The notes beneath the pieces are model-generated. The model was not told the DNA's origin, made no database searches, and saw only the letters and a list, made by a program, of their open reading frames with translations. This document shows positions 36,671 through 45,955 of a DNA stretch of 64,000 nucleotides, in pieces. Each line of letters opens with the position of its first letter. Positions within the stretch are counted from its first letter, which is position 1. Origin of the DNA: Hamadaea sp013361475 (lineage in GTDB: Bacteria > Actinomycetota > Actinomycetes > Mycobacteriales > Micromonosporaceae); assembly GCF_040654195.1 (NCBI RefSeq), contig NZ_JBFAHM010000013.1:62001-126000 (forward strand). The letters are read 5' to 3'. Made by a program: the position numbers and the translations under genes.

Positions 36671-38143
36671 TCACTTGCCGCCGGCCAGCTTCTCCTTCAG
36701 CGCCGCGAGCGCCTCGTCGGTGGCCAGGGTGCCCGTGGGCTCCTCGGTGGCCTTCGCCGGGGTCGACGTCGAGACGTTGCCGGACGGAGCCTCGGTGGAG
36801 GCGGCCGCGTCGGCCGCCCGCGAGGTCTGGACCTGCTTGGTGTGGGCCTCCCAGCGCTGACGGGCCTCCGCGTACTGCGTCTCCCACGTCTCGCGCTGCT
36901 TGTCGTAACCCTCGAGCCACTCGCCGGTGTCCGGGTCGAAGCCCTCGGGGTAGATGTAGTTGCCCTCGGCGTCGTAGGACGCCGACATGCCGTAGAGCGT
37001 CGGGTCGAAGTGCTCCTCGCCCTCGACGAAGCCCTCGTTGGCCTGCTTCAGCGACAGCGAGATGCGGCGGCGCTCCAGGTCGATGTCGATGACCTTGACC
37101 ATGACCTCGCTGCCGACCTGGACGACCTGCTCCGGGATCTCGACGTGGCGCTCGGCCAGCTCGGAGATGTGGACCAGACCCTCGATGCCGTCCTCGACGC
37201 GGACGAACGCGCCGAACGGAACCAGCTTGGTGACCTTGCCCGGCACGATGTTGTTGATCGCGTGGGTCCGGGCGAACTGCCGCCACGGGTCCTCCTGCGT
37301 CGCCTTGAGCGACAGCGAGACCCGCTCGCGGTCCAGGTCGACGTCGAGCACCTCGACCTCGACCTCCTGGCCGACCTCGACGACCTCGGACGGGTGGTCG
37401 ATGTGCTTCCAGGACAGCTCGGAGACGTGCACCAGGCCGTCGACCCCACCGAGGTCGACGAACGCGCCGAAGTTCACGATCGAGGACACGACACCCTTGC
37501 GGACCTGACCCTTGCCGAGCTTGTTGAGGAACTCGGTCCGGACCTCGGACTGCGTCTGCTCGAGGTAGGCGCGGCGGGACAGGACCACGTTGTTGCGGTT
37601 CTTGTCCAGCTCGATGATCTTCGCCTCGAGCTCGCGGCCGACATACGGCTGCAGGTCGCGCACCCGGCGCATCTCGACGAGAGACGCGGGCAGGAAGCCC
37701 CGCAGGCCGATGTCCAGGATGAGACCACCCTTGACGACCTCGATGACGGAGCCGCGGACGACGCCGTCCTCGTCCTTGATCTTCTCGATGGTGCCCCACG
37801 CCCGCTCGTACTGCGCGCGCTTCTTCGAGAGGATCAGACGACCCTCCTTGTCCTCCTTCTGGAGAACAAGGGCCTCGATGTGGTCACCAACCGTGACGAC
37901 CTCGGAGGGGTCCACGTCGTGCTTGATCGACAACTCGCGCGAGGGGATGACGCCCTCGGTCTTGTAGCCGATGTCGAGCAGGACCTCGTCCCGATCGACC
38001 TTGACGACGGTGCCTTCGACAATGTCGCCGTCGTTGAAGTACTTGATGGTCTCGTCGATGGCGGCGAGGAATGCTTCCTCAGAACCGAGATCGTCGTGAG
38101 TGACCTTGGTGACGCTCGAGGTGGCCTCGATGCTGCTCGTCAT
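36671..38143 (-). CDS. rpsA: 30S ribosomal protein S1
   Basis: This 490-residue protein has four S1 RNA-binding domains. These are near residues 38-105 (DGDIVEGTVVKVDRDEVLLD), 122-190 (RGSVIEVVKGGLILDIGLRG), 207-277 (RKGVVSSIVNFGAFVDLGGV) and 292-362 (PGKVTKLVPFGAFVRVEDG). The last two each carry VHVSEL or VHISEL. Actinobacterial S1 has four such domains plus an acidic, Ala/Thr/Ser-rich tail, as here. It brings mRNA to the 30S subunit. The ATG at 38143 has GGAG eleven bases upstream. The upstream 560-bp spacer holds its promoter. Confidence 0.96.
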   Translation of the reverse strand: MTSSIEATSSVTKVTHDDLGSEEAFLAAIDETIKYFNDGDIVEGTVVKVDRDEVLLDIGYKTEGVIPSRELSIKHDVDPSEVVTVGDHIEALVLQKEDKEGRLILSKKRAQYERAWGTIEKIKDEDGVVRGSVIEVVKGGLILDIGLRGFLPASLVEMRRVRDLQPYVGRELEAKIIELDKNRNNVVLSRRAYLEQTQSEVRTEFLNKLGKGQVRKGVVSSIVNFGAFVDLGGVDGLVHVSELSWKHIDHPSEVVEVGQEVEVEVLDVDLDRERVSLSLKATQEDPWRQFARTHAINNIVPGKVTKLVPFGAFVRVEDGIEGLVHISELAERHVEIPEQVVQVGSEVMVKVIDIDLERRRISLSLKQANEGFVEGEEHFDPTLYGMSASYDAEGNYIYPEGFDPDTGEWLEGYDKQRETWETQYAEARQRWEAHTKQVQTSRAADAAASTEAPSGNVSTSTPAKATEEPTGTLATDEALAALKEKLAGGK

Positions 38144-38703
38144 GTGGACTGTTGCTCCGGTCGGATGGTGTCAGGTAAGACAGGTGCACCCCTCGACGCC
38201 CGCCGGGGACACTCCCTCTCCCGAGGTCGCATCGACGGCTGCGAACCTTCTCCCTACCGAGGCACGCGGCGGCGTAAGTGCATTGAACAGCTTACCGTGC
38301 CCACTAGCACACGTCGCAACCCCATCAGCTTTGAGAAGAAGACTTCCGCTCGCAAGCCCCGGGTGGGGCACGCTTACCAGCCGAACGTGTGTCTGATCAC
38401 ACTGATCGGCCGAGCCGGAGTCGATCATGTGGCCCAGGTCACCATTCGCCCCGACGGGCCACGTCGGGCGTCATGACGCCGTGCGTCCTCTGTGGAGTCC
38501 GGTGCCGGGGCCGCGCCCGGACCCGTCGGTCCCGGCCGTTCTTCTTTCAGTGGTACGCCGAGAGCGGAATACGCGTCCGTGCGTCGGTCTCCCCGACCGG
38601 CGACCGCTGTCCACAGCCCCGCCGACAGTGGGCGCGACCGCCGTCCGGTGAACCGGGCAGGACCTGGGCGCAGGCCGTTCCACGTGCCCTCGACAATGAT
38701 CAG
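38144..38703. other. 560-bp spacer upstream of rpsA and the methyltransferase gene
   Basis: The genes diverge, so both promoters lie here. The part nearest rpsA (38270-38350) is relatively AT-rich for this DNA and includes a TAnnnT-type hexamer (TAAGCT on the minus strand near 38292), but I cannot match a -35 element with confidence. Frames crossing it have no recognisable protein character. Confidence 0.5.
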
Positions 38704-39522
38704 GTGACCGCTGCTTACCCCGACGAGGGCGCCCGCCCCAACCGCCGAGCGACCTCCGCTGACGAGACCACACGGGCGAGCCGCCATTGGTGGGACGGGG
38801 CCGCCGACGCGTACCAGGCCGAGCATGGGGAGTTCCTCGGCGACGCCCGCTTCATCTGGGGCCCGGAAGGGCTGGACGAGGCGTGGGCCGGGCTGCTCGG
38901 CGACGTGGACGGCGTACGGGTGCTGGAGATCGGCTGCGGCGCGGGACAGTGCGGTCGCTGGCTGCTGACCCAGGGCGCTTCGGCGATCGGGCTCGAACTG
39001 TCCGGCCGCCAGCTGGCGCACGCCCGGGAGCTGGACGCACAATCCGGCGTACGCCTGCCGGTGGTGCAGGCCGACGCCACGCACCTGCCGTTCGCCGGGG
39101 ACTCCTTCGGCCTCGTGTGTTCGGCGTACGGGGCGATGCCTTTCGTCGCCGACGCCGGCGCGGTGCTCGCCGAGGTGGCCCGGGTGCTGCGCCCCGGCGG
39201 CCGCTTCGTCTTCTCGGTCTCCCATCCGATCCGGTGGTGCTTCCTCGACGAGCCCGGCGAAGAGGGCCTGTACGCGGTCAGCTCGTACTTCGACCGCCGC
39301 CCCTACGTCGAGGAGGACGCGCAGGGCCGGGCGGTCTACGTCGAGCACCACCGGACCCTCGGCGACTGGGTACGCCTGATCACCGGGGCCGGATTCCACC
39401 TGACCGACCTGGTCGAGCCGGAATGGACGGTCGGCAACGAGCAGGTCTGGGGTGGCTGGAGCCCACATCGCGGCGACATCATCCCCGGTACGGCGATCTT
39501 CACCGCGACGCTGCCGAGCTGA
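38704..39522 (+). CDS. Class I SAM-dependent methyltransferase
   Basis: This 272-residue enzyme starts from GTG 38704. SAM-binding motif I is VLEIGCGAGQCGRWL, followed by acidic GLELSGRQL, VQADATHLPFAGDSF (motif II) and ARVLRPGGRFVFSVSHP. This layout is typical of Methyltransf_11 enzymes acting on small molecules. HWWDGAADAYQAEHGEFLG at the start is a common lead-in in actinobacterial relatives annotated as UbiE/biotin-type methyltransferases. The substrate is unknown. Diverges from rpsA. The GTG was chosen as the first start after frames that lack protein-like composition. Confidence 0.85.
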   Translation: MTAAYPDEGARPNRRATSADETTRASRHWWDGAADAYQAEHGEFLGDARFIWGPEGLDEAWAGLLGDVDGVRVLEIGCGAGQCGRWLLTQGASAIGLELSGRQLAHARELDAQSGVRLPVVQADATHLPFAGDSFGLVCSAYGAMPFVADAGAVLAEVARVLRPGGRFVFSVSHPIRWCFLDEPGEEGLYAVSSYFDRRPYVEEDAQGRAVYVEHHRTLGDWVRLITGAGFHLTDLVEPEWTVGNEQVWGGWSPHRGDIIPGTAIFTATLPS

Positions 39523-39673
39523 AGCAGCCCACGATCACGTGCCGTGGTCAGCGATCGGCGGACGGTTTGCAGATCATGTTCCGGTGGTCAGCAGAATGTC
39601 GCCCGGGGGCGCTGATCACTGGTACTTGATCTCCGACCGATAGTTCATGATCGCGCGGAAGGCCGCCAGCCGG
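39523..39673. other. Spacer with GATC-rich imperfect repeats
   Basis: Between the methyltransferase and polA stops, GTGGTCAGC recurs (39544 and 39584 areas) and several GATCA/TGATC words occur, without one perfect long stem. It probably provides bidirectional termination. No gene is seen. Confidence 0.4.
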
Positions 39674-39743
39674 GCGCGAGCGCGGCGGCGCGAGCGCGGC
39701 GGCGCGAGCGCGGCGGCGCGAGCGCGGCGGCGCGAGCGCGGCG
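39674..39743. repeat. Five perfect 14-bp tandem repeats beside the polA stop
   Basis: GCGCGAGCGCGGCG occurs five times head to tail (39674, 39688, 39702, 39716, 39730), ending 4 bp from the polA stop codon (39748-39750). It is 100% G+C except for the one A per unit. Confidence 0.92.
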
Positions 39744-39747
39744 GGGG

Positions 39748-42435
39748 TCAGTGGTCGGCGGCGTTCCAGTCGCGGCCGACGCCGACCGACACCTCCAGCG
39801 GCACCGACAACTGGTGCGCTCCGCCCATCTCGCGGCGCAGCAACGCTTCCACCTGCTCCCGCTCCCCTGGCGCGATCTCGAGGACGAGTTCGTCGTGCAC
39901 CTGGAGCAGCAGGCGGGAGGCGAGCTGCTCGTCCCGGAGGGCGGCGTCGACGCGCAGCATGGCGATCTTGATGATGTCGGCTGCTGATCCCTGGATCGGG
40001 GCGTTGAGCGCCATCCGCTCGGCCATCTCCCGGCGCTGCCGGTTGTCGCTGGTCAGGTCGGGCAGGTACCGCCGCCGGCCGAGGATCGTCTCGGTGTAGC
40101 CGTCCCGGCGCGCCTGCTCGACGACGCGCCGCAGATAGTCGCGTACGCCGCCGAACCGGGCGAAGTAGTCCTCCATCAGGCCGCTGGCCTCTTGGGTGGA
40201 GATCCCGAGCTGCTGCGCCAGCCCGAAGGCGGACAGCCCGTAGGCCAGCCCGTAGGACATCGCCTTGATCTTGCGGCGGTGGTCGGCCGTGATCTGGTCG
40301 GTCTCGAAGACCTGCGAGGCGACCCAGGTGTGCAGGTCCTCGCCGGAGGTGAAGGCCTGGATGAGGCCTTCGTCGCCGGACAGGTCGGCCATGATCCGCA
40401 TCTCGATCTGCGAGTAGTCGGCGGTCATCAGCGACTCGTAGTCCGGCCCGACGATGAAGGCACGGCGAATGCGCCGGCCTTCCTCGGTGCGGATCGGCAC
40501 GTTCTGCAGGTTGGGGTCGGTGCTCGACAGCCGGCCGGTGGCCGCGACGGTCTGGTAGAACGTCGTGTGGATGCGGCCGTCCTCGCTGACCGACTTGAGC
40601 AGGCCGTCCACAGTCGACTTCAGCTTGGCGACGTCGCGGTGCCGCAGCAGGTGTTCGAGCACCGGGTGACCGGTCTCGGCGTACAGCCATTGCAGCGAGT
40701 CGGCGTCGGTGGTGTAGCCCGTCTTGATCTTCTTGGTCTTCGGCAGGTTGAGCTCGGTGAACAGGATCTCCTGCAGCTGCTTGGGCGAGCCGAGGTTGAA
40801 CTCGCGCCCGATCACCCCGTATGCGGACTGAGCGGACGACTTGACCTCGCCGGCGAAGAACGCCTCCAGCTCGCTGAGGTAGTCGGTGTCGGCCGCGATG
40901 CCGGTCTGCTCCATCCGGGCGAGCACCTTGACCAGGGGCAGCTCCACCTCGGCGAGCAGCCGGGAGCCGTGCGCCTCGGGGTCGCCCTTGTCGAGCTCGG
41001 CACCCAGGGCGTCGACCAGATCGAGGGTTGCCCGCGCCCGCAGCATCAACGCCTCGGCGGCGCTGTCGGCGGCCGACGTGTCGCCGAAGTCGAGGGCGAG
41101 CTGGCCGCCGTCGTCGGGCGCCTCGGCCCGCAGCTCCCGGTGCAGATAGCGGACCGACAGGTCGGCCAGGTCGTAGCTGCGCTGATCGGGCCGGGCCAGA
41201 TACGCCGCCAGCGCGGTGTCACGGGTGACCCCGGCCAACTGCCAGCCCCGGGCGGCGAACGCGAGCAGCGCGGGCTTCTCGTCGTGCAGCACCTTGGGCT
41301 GGTCGGGGTCGCCGAGCCAGCGGGCGAACGACTCGTCGTCGGCCGCGTCGACCTCCGACGGGTCGAACCAGGCCGCGGACTCGTCGGTGGCCAGCGCGAT
41401 GCCGGTCAGGTTGCCGGTGCCCCGGCCGAACACGCCGCTGACGGCGACGCCGGTCGGCTTGCCCGCCTGCGCGATCAGCCAGTCGGTGAGCGCGCCCGAG
41501 GCCCGCATGACCTCGCCGGTGACGTCGAAGCCGGCCTGCGCCTCCGGCTCGTCGGTGATCTCGAGGTATTGGTAGAGCCGCTCCCGCAGGACGCGGAACT
41601 CCAGCGCGTCGAAGACCCGGTGGACCGCCTCCCGGTCCCAGCCGGTCCAGCCGGTCTGGTCGACCGCGAGCGGCAGGGTGAGGTCGTCGAGGAGCTGGTT
41701 GAGCTGGTGGTTGCGCATCACCCCGGCCAGGTGCTCGCGCAGGCTGTCGCCGGCCTTGCCCTTGATCTGGTCGGCGTGCTCCACGACGCCGTCGATGCCG
41801 CCGTAGAGGTCGATCCACTTGGCGGCGGTCTTCGGCCCGACCCCGGGCACGCCGGGCAGGTTGTCGCTGGACTCGCCGACCAGCGCGGCCAGGTCGCGGT
41901 AGCGGTCCGGGCCGACGCCGTAACGCTCGCGCACCGCGGTGGGGTCCATCCGGGCGAGGTCGGAGACGCCCTTGCGCGGATAGAGCACTGTGACGTCGTC
42001 GGTGATCAGCTGGAACGCGTCCCGGTCGCCGGTGCAGATGAGCACCTGCATGCCGGCCTCGCGACCCTGGCGGGCCATGGTCGCGATGACGTCGTCGGCC
42101 TCGTAGCCCTCCAGCTGCACGTGGCTGATCTTGAGCGCGTCGAGCACCTCGTGCACCAGGCTGACCTGGCCTTTGAACTGCTCCGGTGTCTCCGACCGGC
42201 CCGCCTTGTACTCCGCGTACTGCTCGGTGCGGAAGGACTGCCGGGAGACGTCGAACGCCACGGCGATGTGCGTCGGCCGCTCGTCCTTGATCACGTTGAT
42301 GAGCATCGAGGTGAAGCCGTAGACGGCGTTGGTCGTCTGCCCGGTGGTCGTCGAGAAGTTCTCGGCGGGCAGCGCGAAAAAGGCCCGGTATGCGAGCGAA
42401 TGTCCGTCCAGCAGCAACAGTCGAGCGTCAGTCAC
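39748..42435 (-). CDS. polA: DNA polymerase I
   Basis: The protein has 895 residues from GTG 42435. The N-terminal 5' nuclease domain (1-300) has LLDGHSLAYRAFFALP, AFDVSRQSFRTEQYAEYKAGR, EGYEADDVIAT and TGDRDAFQL with the metal-binding acids, plus the GVPGVGPKTAAKW helix-hairpin-helix. The middle domain keeps the fold but lacks the DxE proofreading motif (the place reads VSGVFGRGTGNLTGIAL), as is usual for actinobacterial PolA. The polymerase domain has TADYSQIEMR (motif A), RRKIKAMSYGLAYG (motif B) and QVHDELVLE (motif C). It fills gaps in repair and Okazaki processing. No strong ribosome site precedes the GTG. Confidence 0.96.
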   Translation of the reverse strand: MTDARLLLLDGHSLAYRAFFALPAENFSTTTGQTTNAVYGFTSMLINVIKDERPTHIAVAFDVSRQSFRTEQYAEYKAGRSETPEQFKGQVSLVHEVLDALKISHVQLEGYEADDVIATMARQGREAGMQVLICTGDRDAFQLITDDVTVLYPRKGVSDLARMDPTAVRERYGVGPDRYRDLAALVGESSDNLPGVPGVGPKTAAKWIDLYGGIDGVVEHADQIKGKAGDSLREHLAGVMRNHQLNQLLDDLTLPLAVDQTGWTGWDREAVHRVFDALEFRVLRERLYQYLEITDEPEAQAGFDVTGEVMRASGALTDWLIAQAGKPTGVAVSGVFGRGTGNLTGIALATDESAAWFDPSEVDAADDESFARWLGDPDQPKVLHDEKPALLAFAARGWQLAGVTRDTALAAYLARPDQRSYDLADLSVRYLHRELRAEAPDDGGQLALDFGDTSAADSAAEALMLRARATLDLVDALGAELDKGDPEAHGSRLLAEVELPLVKVLARMEQTGIAADTDYLSELEAFFAGEVKSSAQSAYGVIGREFNLGSPKQLQEILFTELNLPKTKKIKTGYTTDADSLQWLYAETGHPVLEHLLRHRDVAKLKSTVDGLLKSVSEDGRIHTTFYQTVAATGRLSSTDPNLQNVPIRTEEGRRIRRAFIVGPDYESLMTADYSQIEMRIMADLSGDEGLIQAFTSGEDLHTWVASQVFETDQITADHRRKIKAMSYGLAYGLSAFGLAQQLGISTQEASGLMEDYFARFGGVRDYLRRVVEQARRDGYTETILGRRRYLPDLTSDNRQRREMAERMALNAPIQGSAADIIKIAMLRVDAALRDEQLASRLLLQVHDELVLEIAPGEREQVEALLRREMGGAHQLSVPLEVSVGVGRDWNAADH

Positions 42436-42489
42436 CCCGGAAGCCTATTGCAGCGGTCCGACAATCCCACGCACCGCTACGCTCCTGCG

Positions 42490-43257
42490 GTGGACGAACT
42501 CGCACCTGAGGCATTCGCGGCGTTGGTCGCGCCCGCGATCGACCGGGTCTTCGCCGAGACGATGCTGGCCGGACGGTCGATGGGCGGCCGGGAGCTGAGC
42601 GAGGCGTACGGCGGCCCGCCCGCCACCGGCTACCTCGTGGACCTGCGGACGCGCCTCGGCCGGCCGGACGGCGTGGTCACCGCCGGTCAGTTCGCCGCGG
42701 TCCGCCGCTACGGCGATCTCGCCCACGCTCGCGACATCCTCGCCGGCCAGGCCGAACGCGGGATGCTCACGATCGCCGAAGACGGCACGTTCCAGGCCAC
42801 CGACCGTGGTCGCGCCTTCGTCCAGGCCGTCTACGAGCTGCACGCGAAGGTCACCGCCGAGCTGTGGGCGGGATTCCCGGTCGCCCGGCTGGCCGACCTC
42901 GCCGGACGGGCGCTCGCCGTCGCCCAGGACCCGGCCACTTGGGCCCAGACCGAGGACGGTCACGCGCTGGCCGCGATGGCTCCGCCCTTCGAGCCGTTCG
43001 ATACGCACAACGGCGCGACCTTGGTCAATCGGCTCGGCACGCTGCGCTACCACCGGGCCGACGCGCACGCCGCCGCCTGGCAGGCCGCCGGGCTGACCGC
43101 CGCCGGCATCGTCACCCTGCCAGGGCACTCCGCTGTGCGTATCAGTGTCGAGGAGGACACGAATCGCGGAGCCGCCGCCCCGTGGCGGGCCTTGAGCCCG
43201 GCGGAGCGCTTGGAGTTCCTCGCGGGCCTCGCGGCGTTGCCCTGCGCGGCGCGTTAG
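42490..43257 (+). CDS. Predicted winged-helix (MarR-like) protein of unknown function
   Basis: This 255-residue soluble protein starts from GTG 42490. It begins with a helical segment (AIDRVFAETMLAGRSMGGRELSEAYGG). A winged-helix-like part follows around residues 75-115 (QFAAVRRYGDLAHARDILAGQAERGMLTIAEDGTFQATDRGRAF), in which a wing-type hairpin follows the recognition helix. The second half contains TLVNRLGTLRYHRADAHAAAWQ. The fold suggestion is mine; I do not recognise a named family. It diverges from polA, and its TAG stop overlaps the TAA of the convergent ABC ATPase gene (TTAG, 43254-43257). Confidence 0.65.
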   Translation: MDELAPEAFAALVAPAIDRVFAETMLAGRSMGGRELSEAYGGPPATGYLVDLRTRLGRPDGVVTAGQFAAVRRYGDLAHARDILAGQAERGMLTIAEDGTFQATDRGRAFVQAVYELHAKVTAELWAGFPVARLADLAGRALAVAQDPATWAQTEDGHALAAMAPPFEPFDTHNGATLVNRLGTLRYHRADAHAAAWQAAGLTAAGIVTLPGHSAVRISVEEDTNRGAAAPWRALSPAERLEFLAGLAALPCAAR

Positions 43258-44039
43258 AGGACTTTGGCGAGGAAGGCGCGGGTGCGTTCGTGCTGGGGGT
43301 TCTCGAGCACGTCCCGCGGGCGGCCGGCTTCGACCACGACCCCGGCGTCCATGAAGACGACCTGGTGGCCGACCTCGCGGGCGAACCCGATCTCGTGCGT
43401 GACCACGATCATCGTCATCCCCTCGCGAGCCAGGCCCTGCATGACGTCCAGCACCTCGCCGACCAGTTCCGGGTCGAGCGCGCTGGTCGGCTCGTCGAAG
43501 AGCATGAGCTTGGGCCGCATCGCGAGCGCGCGGGCGATCGCGACGCGTTGCTGCTGGCCGCCGGACAGCTGAGCCGGGTAGCTGTCGTGCTTGTCGGCCA
43601 GCCCGACGCGGTCCATGAGCGCCTTGGCGCGCTCGCGGACCTCGTCCTTGGCCTCGCCCTTGACCCGCTGCGGCGCCTCCATGACGTTCTGCAGCGCCGT
43701 CATGTGCGGGAACAGGTTGAACCGCTGGAACACCATGCCGATGTCGCGGCGCTGCTCGGCGATCTGCTTGTCGTGCAGTTCGTAGAGCTTGTCGCCGCGC
43801 TGGCGGTAGCCGATCAGCTCGCCGCCGACCCAGATCCGGCCGCTGGTGAGTTTCTCCAGGTGGTTGATGCACCGCAGGAACGTGGACTTGCCGGAGCCCG
43901 ACGGCCCGAGCAGGACGCACACCTGCCCGGCGGGCACGGTGAGGTCGATGCCCCGCAGCACTTCGAGCCGCCCGAAGTACTTGTGGACCTGCTCGGCCTG
44001 GACCATGACGTGCGGCGGCGGGGCGTCGGGCAGGGTCAC
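43254..44039 (-). CDS. Polar amino-acid ABC transporter ATP-binding protein (GlnQ-like)
   Basis: The protein has 261 residues from GTG 44039, which overlaps the permease stop; ATG 44007 is the alternative. Walker A is GPSGSGKST, followed by the Q-loop FQRFNLFPHMTALQNV characteristic of the polar amino-acid (PAAT) family, signature LSGGQQQRVAIARAL, Walker B LMLFDEPTSALDP and switch His in VTHEIGFA. It energises uptake of glutamate, glutamine or a similar amino acid with the permease and binding protein encoded upstream. The three genes overlap by 4 bp each and form one operon. Confidence 0.93.
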   Translation of the reverse strand: MTLPDAPPPHVMVQAEQVHKYFGRLEVLRGIDLTVPAGQVCVLLGPSGSGKSTFLRCINHLEKLTSGRIWVGGELIGYRQRGDKLYELHDKQIAEQRRDIGMVFQRFNLFPHMTALQNVMEAPQRVKGEAKDEVRERAKALMDRVGLADKHDSYPAQLSGGQQQRVAIARALAMRPKLMLFDEPTSALDPELVGEVLDVMQGLAREGMTMIVVTHEIGFAREVGHQVVFMDAGVVVEAGRPRDVLENPQHERTRAFLAKVL

Positions 44040-44971
44040 AGCGTGCCGCCCTGTTCTCCGGCGATCCCGGCCAGCCGGATCCGGGCCTGCTCGGTGCGGT
44101 GGCCGCGGGCGAAGTACCGCTCCAGGAAGTGCTGGCCGACGAGCAGGACGCTGACCATGGCCAGGTACCAGAGGCTCGCCGCGACATACATCGGGAACGG
44201 CAGGAAGGTGCGGCTGCCGACCGCGGAGAGCTGGAAGAACAGTTCCGCGGTGACCGGGACGTAGATCAGCAGCGAGGTGTCCTTGAGCATGGCGATGGTC
44301 TCGTTGCCGGTCGGCGGGATGATGACGCGCATCGCCTGCGGGAGCACGATGCGGCGTAACGTCTGCGAGCGCCGCATGCCGAGCGCGGTCGCGGCCTCCT
44401 CCTGACCGGGGTCGATCGACTGCATGCCGGCCCGCACGATCTCGGCCATGTACGCCGCCTCCGACAGCGCGAGGCCGATGAGCCCCGCCACGAACCCGCT
44501 CAGCAGATCGCGCGTCTGCCCCTCGAACACCCGCAGATGCAGGTCGGTGATGCCGAAGATCTTGCCGATGTAGGTGTCGAACGGGACGCCGAACGAGAGT
44601 TCCGGCCACAGGATGTTCAAGTTGCCGAGCAGCGCCAGCAGCACCAGTCGCGGCACCGCGCGGAAGACCCAGGTGTACACCCAGGCCACGCCGCGCAGCA
44701 CGGGATTGGGTGACAGCCGGGCGACCGCCACGAGGATGCCCAGCAGAATGCCGAAGATCATGGCGAGCACCGTCATCAGCAGGGTGCCCTGCACGCCGCG
44801 CAGCACGGCCGGGGTGAACATGTTGCGGAACATGAACGACCAGTGGAACGCGTCGTTCGTCAGGAGCAGGTGGGCGAGCATGGCGGCGAGCACGACGATC
44901 ACCGCGACCGCCACCCACCGGCCCGGATGCCGGACCGGCACCGCCTTCAGCGGTTCCGGCTGGCTGGTCAC
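44036..44971 (-). CDS. Polar amino-acid ABC transporter permease
   Basis: This 311-residue membrane protein has an HisMQ/GlnP-type permease domain. After an N-terminal membrane segment comes LRGVQGTLLMTVLAMIFGI (family hallmark G---TL), then FRAVPRLVLLA, SEAAYMAEIVRAGMQSIDPG and the EAA coupling loop EEAATALGMRRSQTLRRIVLPQAMRVIIPPTGNE. It is unusual in being a single-permease system with an extra N-terminal segment and an insert (WPELSFGVPFDTYIGKIFGI) before the EAA loop. GTG start overlaps the binding-protein stop (GTGA). Confidence 0.93.
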   Translation of the reverse strand: MTSQPEPLKAVPVRHPGRWVAVAVIVVLAAMLAHLLLTNDAFHWSFMFRNMFTPAVLRGVQGTLLMTVLAMIFGILLGILVAVARLSPNPVLRGVAWVYTWVFRAVPRLVLLALLGNLNILWPELSFGVPFDTYIGKIFGITDLHLRVFEGQTRDLLSGFVAGLIGLALSEAAYMAEIVRAGMQSIDPGQEEAATALGMRRSQTLRRIVLPQAMRVIIPPTGNETIAMLKDTSLLIYVPVTAELFFQLSAVGSRTFLPFPMYVAASLWYLAMVSVLLVGQHFLERYFARGHRTEQARIRLAGIAGEQGGTL

Positions 44972-45855
44972 GAGGGATTGACCTCAGAGGTTTTGATCGC
45001 GCCGCTCTCGACGCCCCACACCTGAAGGATCTGCAGGTAGCTACCGTCGTCGATCAGCGACTGGACGGCCGCGCGCAGCGCCTCGGCGAAGTCGGTCTGC
45101 GCCTTGGCGGTCACGTATCCGTACGGCGCGGAGTCGTAGATGTCGCCCAGCGTCTCCAGCTGGCCGTTGGACTGCTTGACGGCGTACGCCGTGACCGGGG
45201 AGTCGGCCAGCATCGCGTCGTCCTTGCCGGACGCCACGGAGTTGGCCACCGCGTCCTGACCCGGGTACGGGTTGATGGTGACCGCGGCCTTCCCGGCCGA
45301 CGTGCAGGCGGTCGACCGGACCGTGATGTCGTCGACCTGCACGGTGTCCTTCTGCACGGCGATCCGCTTGCCGCACGGCTCGTCGATCGAGACGCCCTGC
45401 GGGTTGCCCTTCTTCACCGCCCACTGTGTACCGGCGCTGAAGTAGCTGGTCATGTTGGCCTGCTGCAGGCGTTCCTTGTTGATGGTGAACGCCGAGACGC
45501 CGGCCTCGTACTTGCCCGTGCCGACACCGGGAATGATCGCGCCGAAGGTGCTCTGCTGGAACTCGGCCGTCAGGCCCAGTCGCGCCGCGACCGCCTTGAA
45601 CAGGTCGATGTCGAAGCCGATGACCGTCTTGCCGTCGGCGTCGAGGAACTCGGCCGGGGCGTAGGTCGCCTCCGTGCCGACGATGATCTTCCCGTCGGAC
45701 TTGATCGCCGCGGGCACCTTCGCCGCCAGCGACGCGTCGGCGGTCACGCTCGGCAACGGCTTGGCCGCCTCGCCGCCGCCGTTGTCGTCTCCGCTGCAGG
45801 CTGTGGCTCCGGCGGCGACCAGCAACGCAGTGGTCACAATCTGGACAATTCGCAC
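44968..45855 (-). CDS. Amino-acid ABC transporter substrate-binding lipoprotein
   Basis: This 295-residue protein starts from GTG 45855. The lipobox is ATACSGD, so it is a membrane-tethered lipoprotein. The SBP_bac_3 core includes IIVGTEATYAPAEFLDADGK, VIGFDIDLFKAVAARLGL and GVSAFTINKERL (the T-N-ER substrate loop), and ends DFAEALRAAVQSLIDDG. Likely ligand is a polar or charged amino acid. One disulfide is plausible (EPCGK and STACTS). It heads the three-gene operon; the palindrome at 45892-45948 lies 37 bp upstream of its start. Confidence 0.93.
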   Translation of the reverse strand: MRIVQIVTTALLVAAGATACSGDDNGGGEAAKPLPSVTADASLAAKVPAAIKSDGKIIVGTEATYAPAEFLDADGKTVIGFDIDLFKAVAARLGLTAEFQQSTFGAIIPGVGTGKYEAGVSAFTINKERLQQANMTSYFSAGTQWAVKKGNPQGVSIDEPCGKRIAVQKDTVQVDDITVRSTACTSAGKAAVTINPYPGQDAVANSVASGKDDAMLADSPVTAYAVKQSNGQLETLGDIYDSAPYGYVTAKAQTDFAEALRAAVQSLIDDGSYLQILQVWGVESGAIKTSEVNPS

Positions 45856-45891
45856 GAAGGTAGGTTACGGCATCTGTACGCCTCAGAGACG

Positions 45892-45948
45892 CAGATCAGG
45901 GATTTCCATGTGATCTTGGGACAAGATCGTATGGAAATCCCTGATCTG
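45892..45948. repeat. Perfect 18-bp inverted repeat with inner 7-bp stem
   Basis: CAGATCAGGGATTTCCAT (45892-45909) pairs exactly with 45931-45948. Inside, GATCTTG/CAAGATC (45912-45918 and 45922-45928) continues the stem after a GT/GT mismatch. It lies between the livF end and the binding-protein start. It could terminate the liv operon or act as an operator of the amino-acid operon. Confidence 0.9.
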
Positions 45949-45955
45949 GTTCGCT

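Noticed and set aside
40192..42480. Long open frame antisense to polA running into the 42490 gene
   Set aside because: Only the part after 42490 has protein-like composition; the rest is the polA complement.
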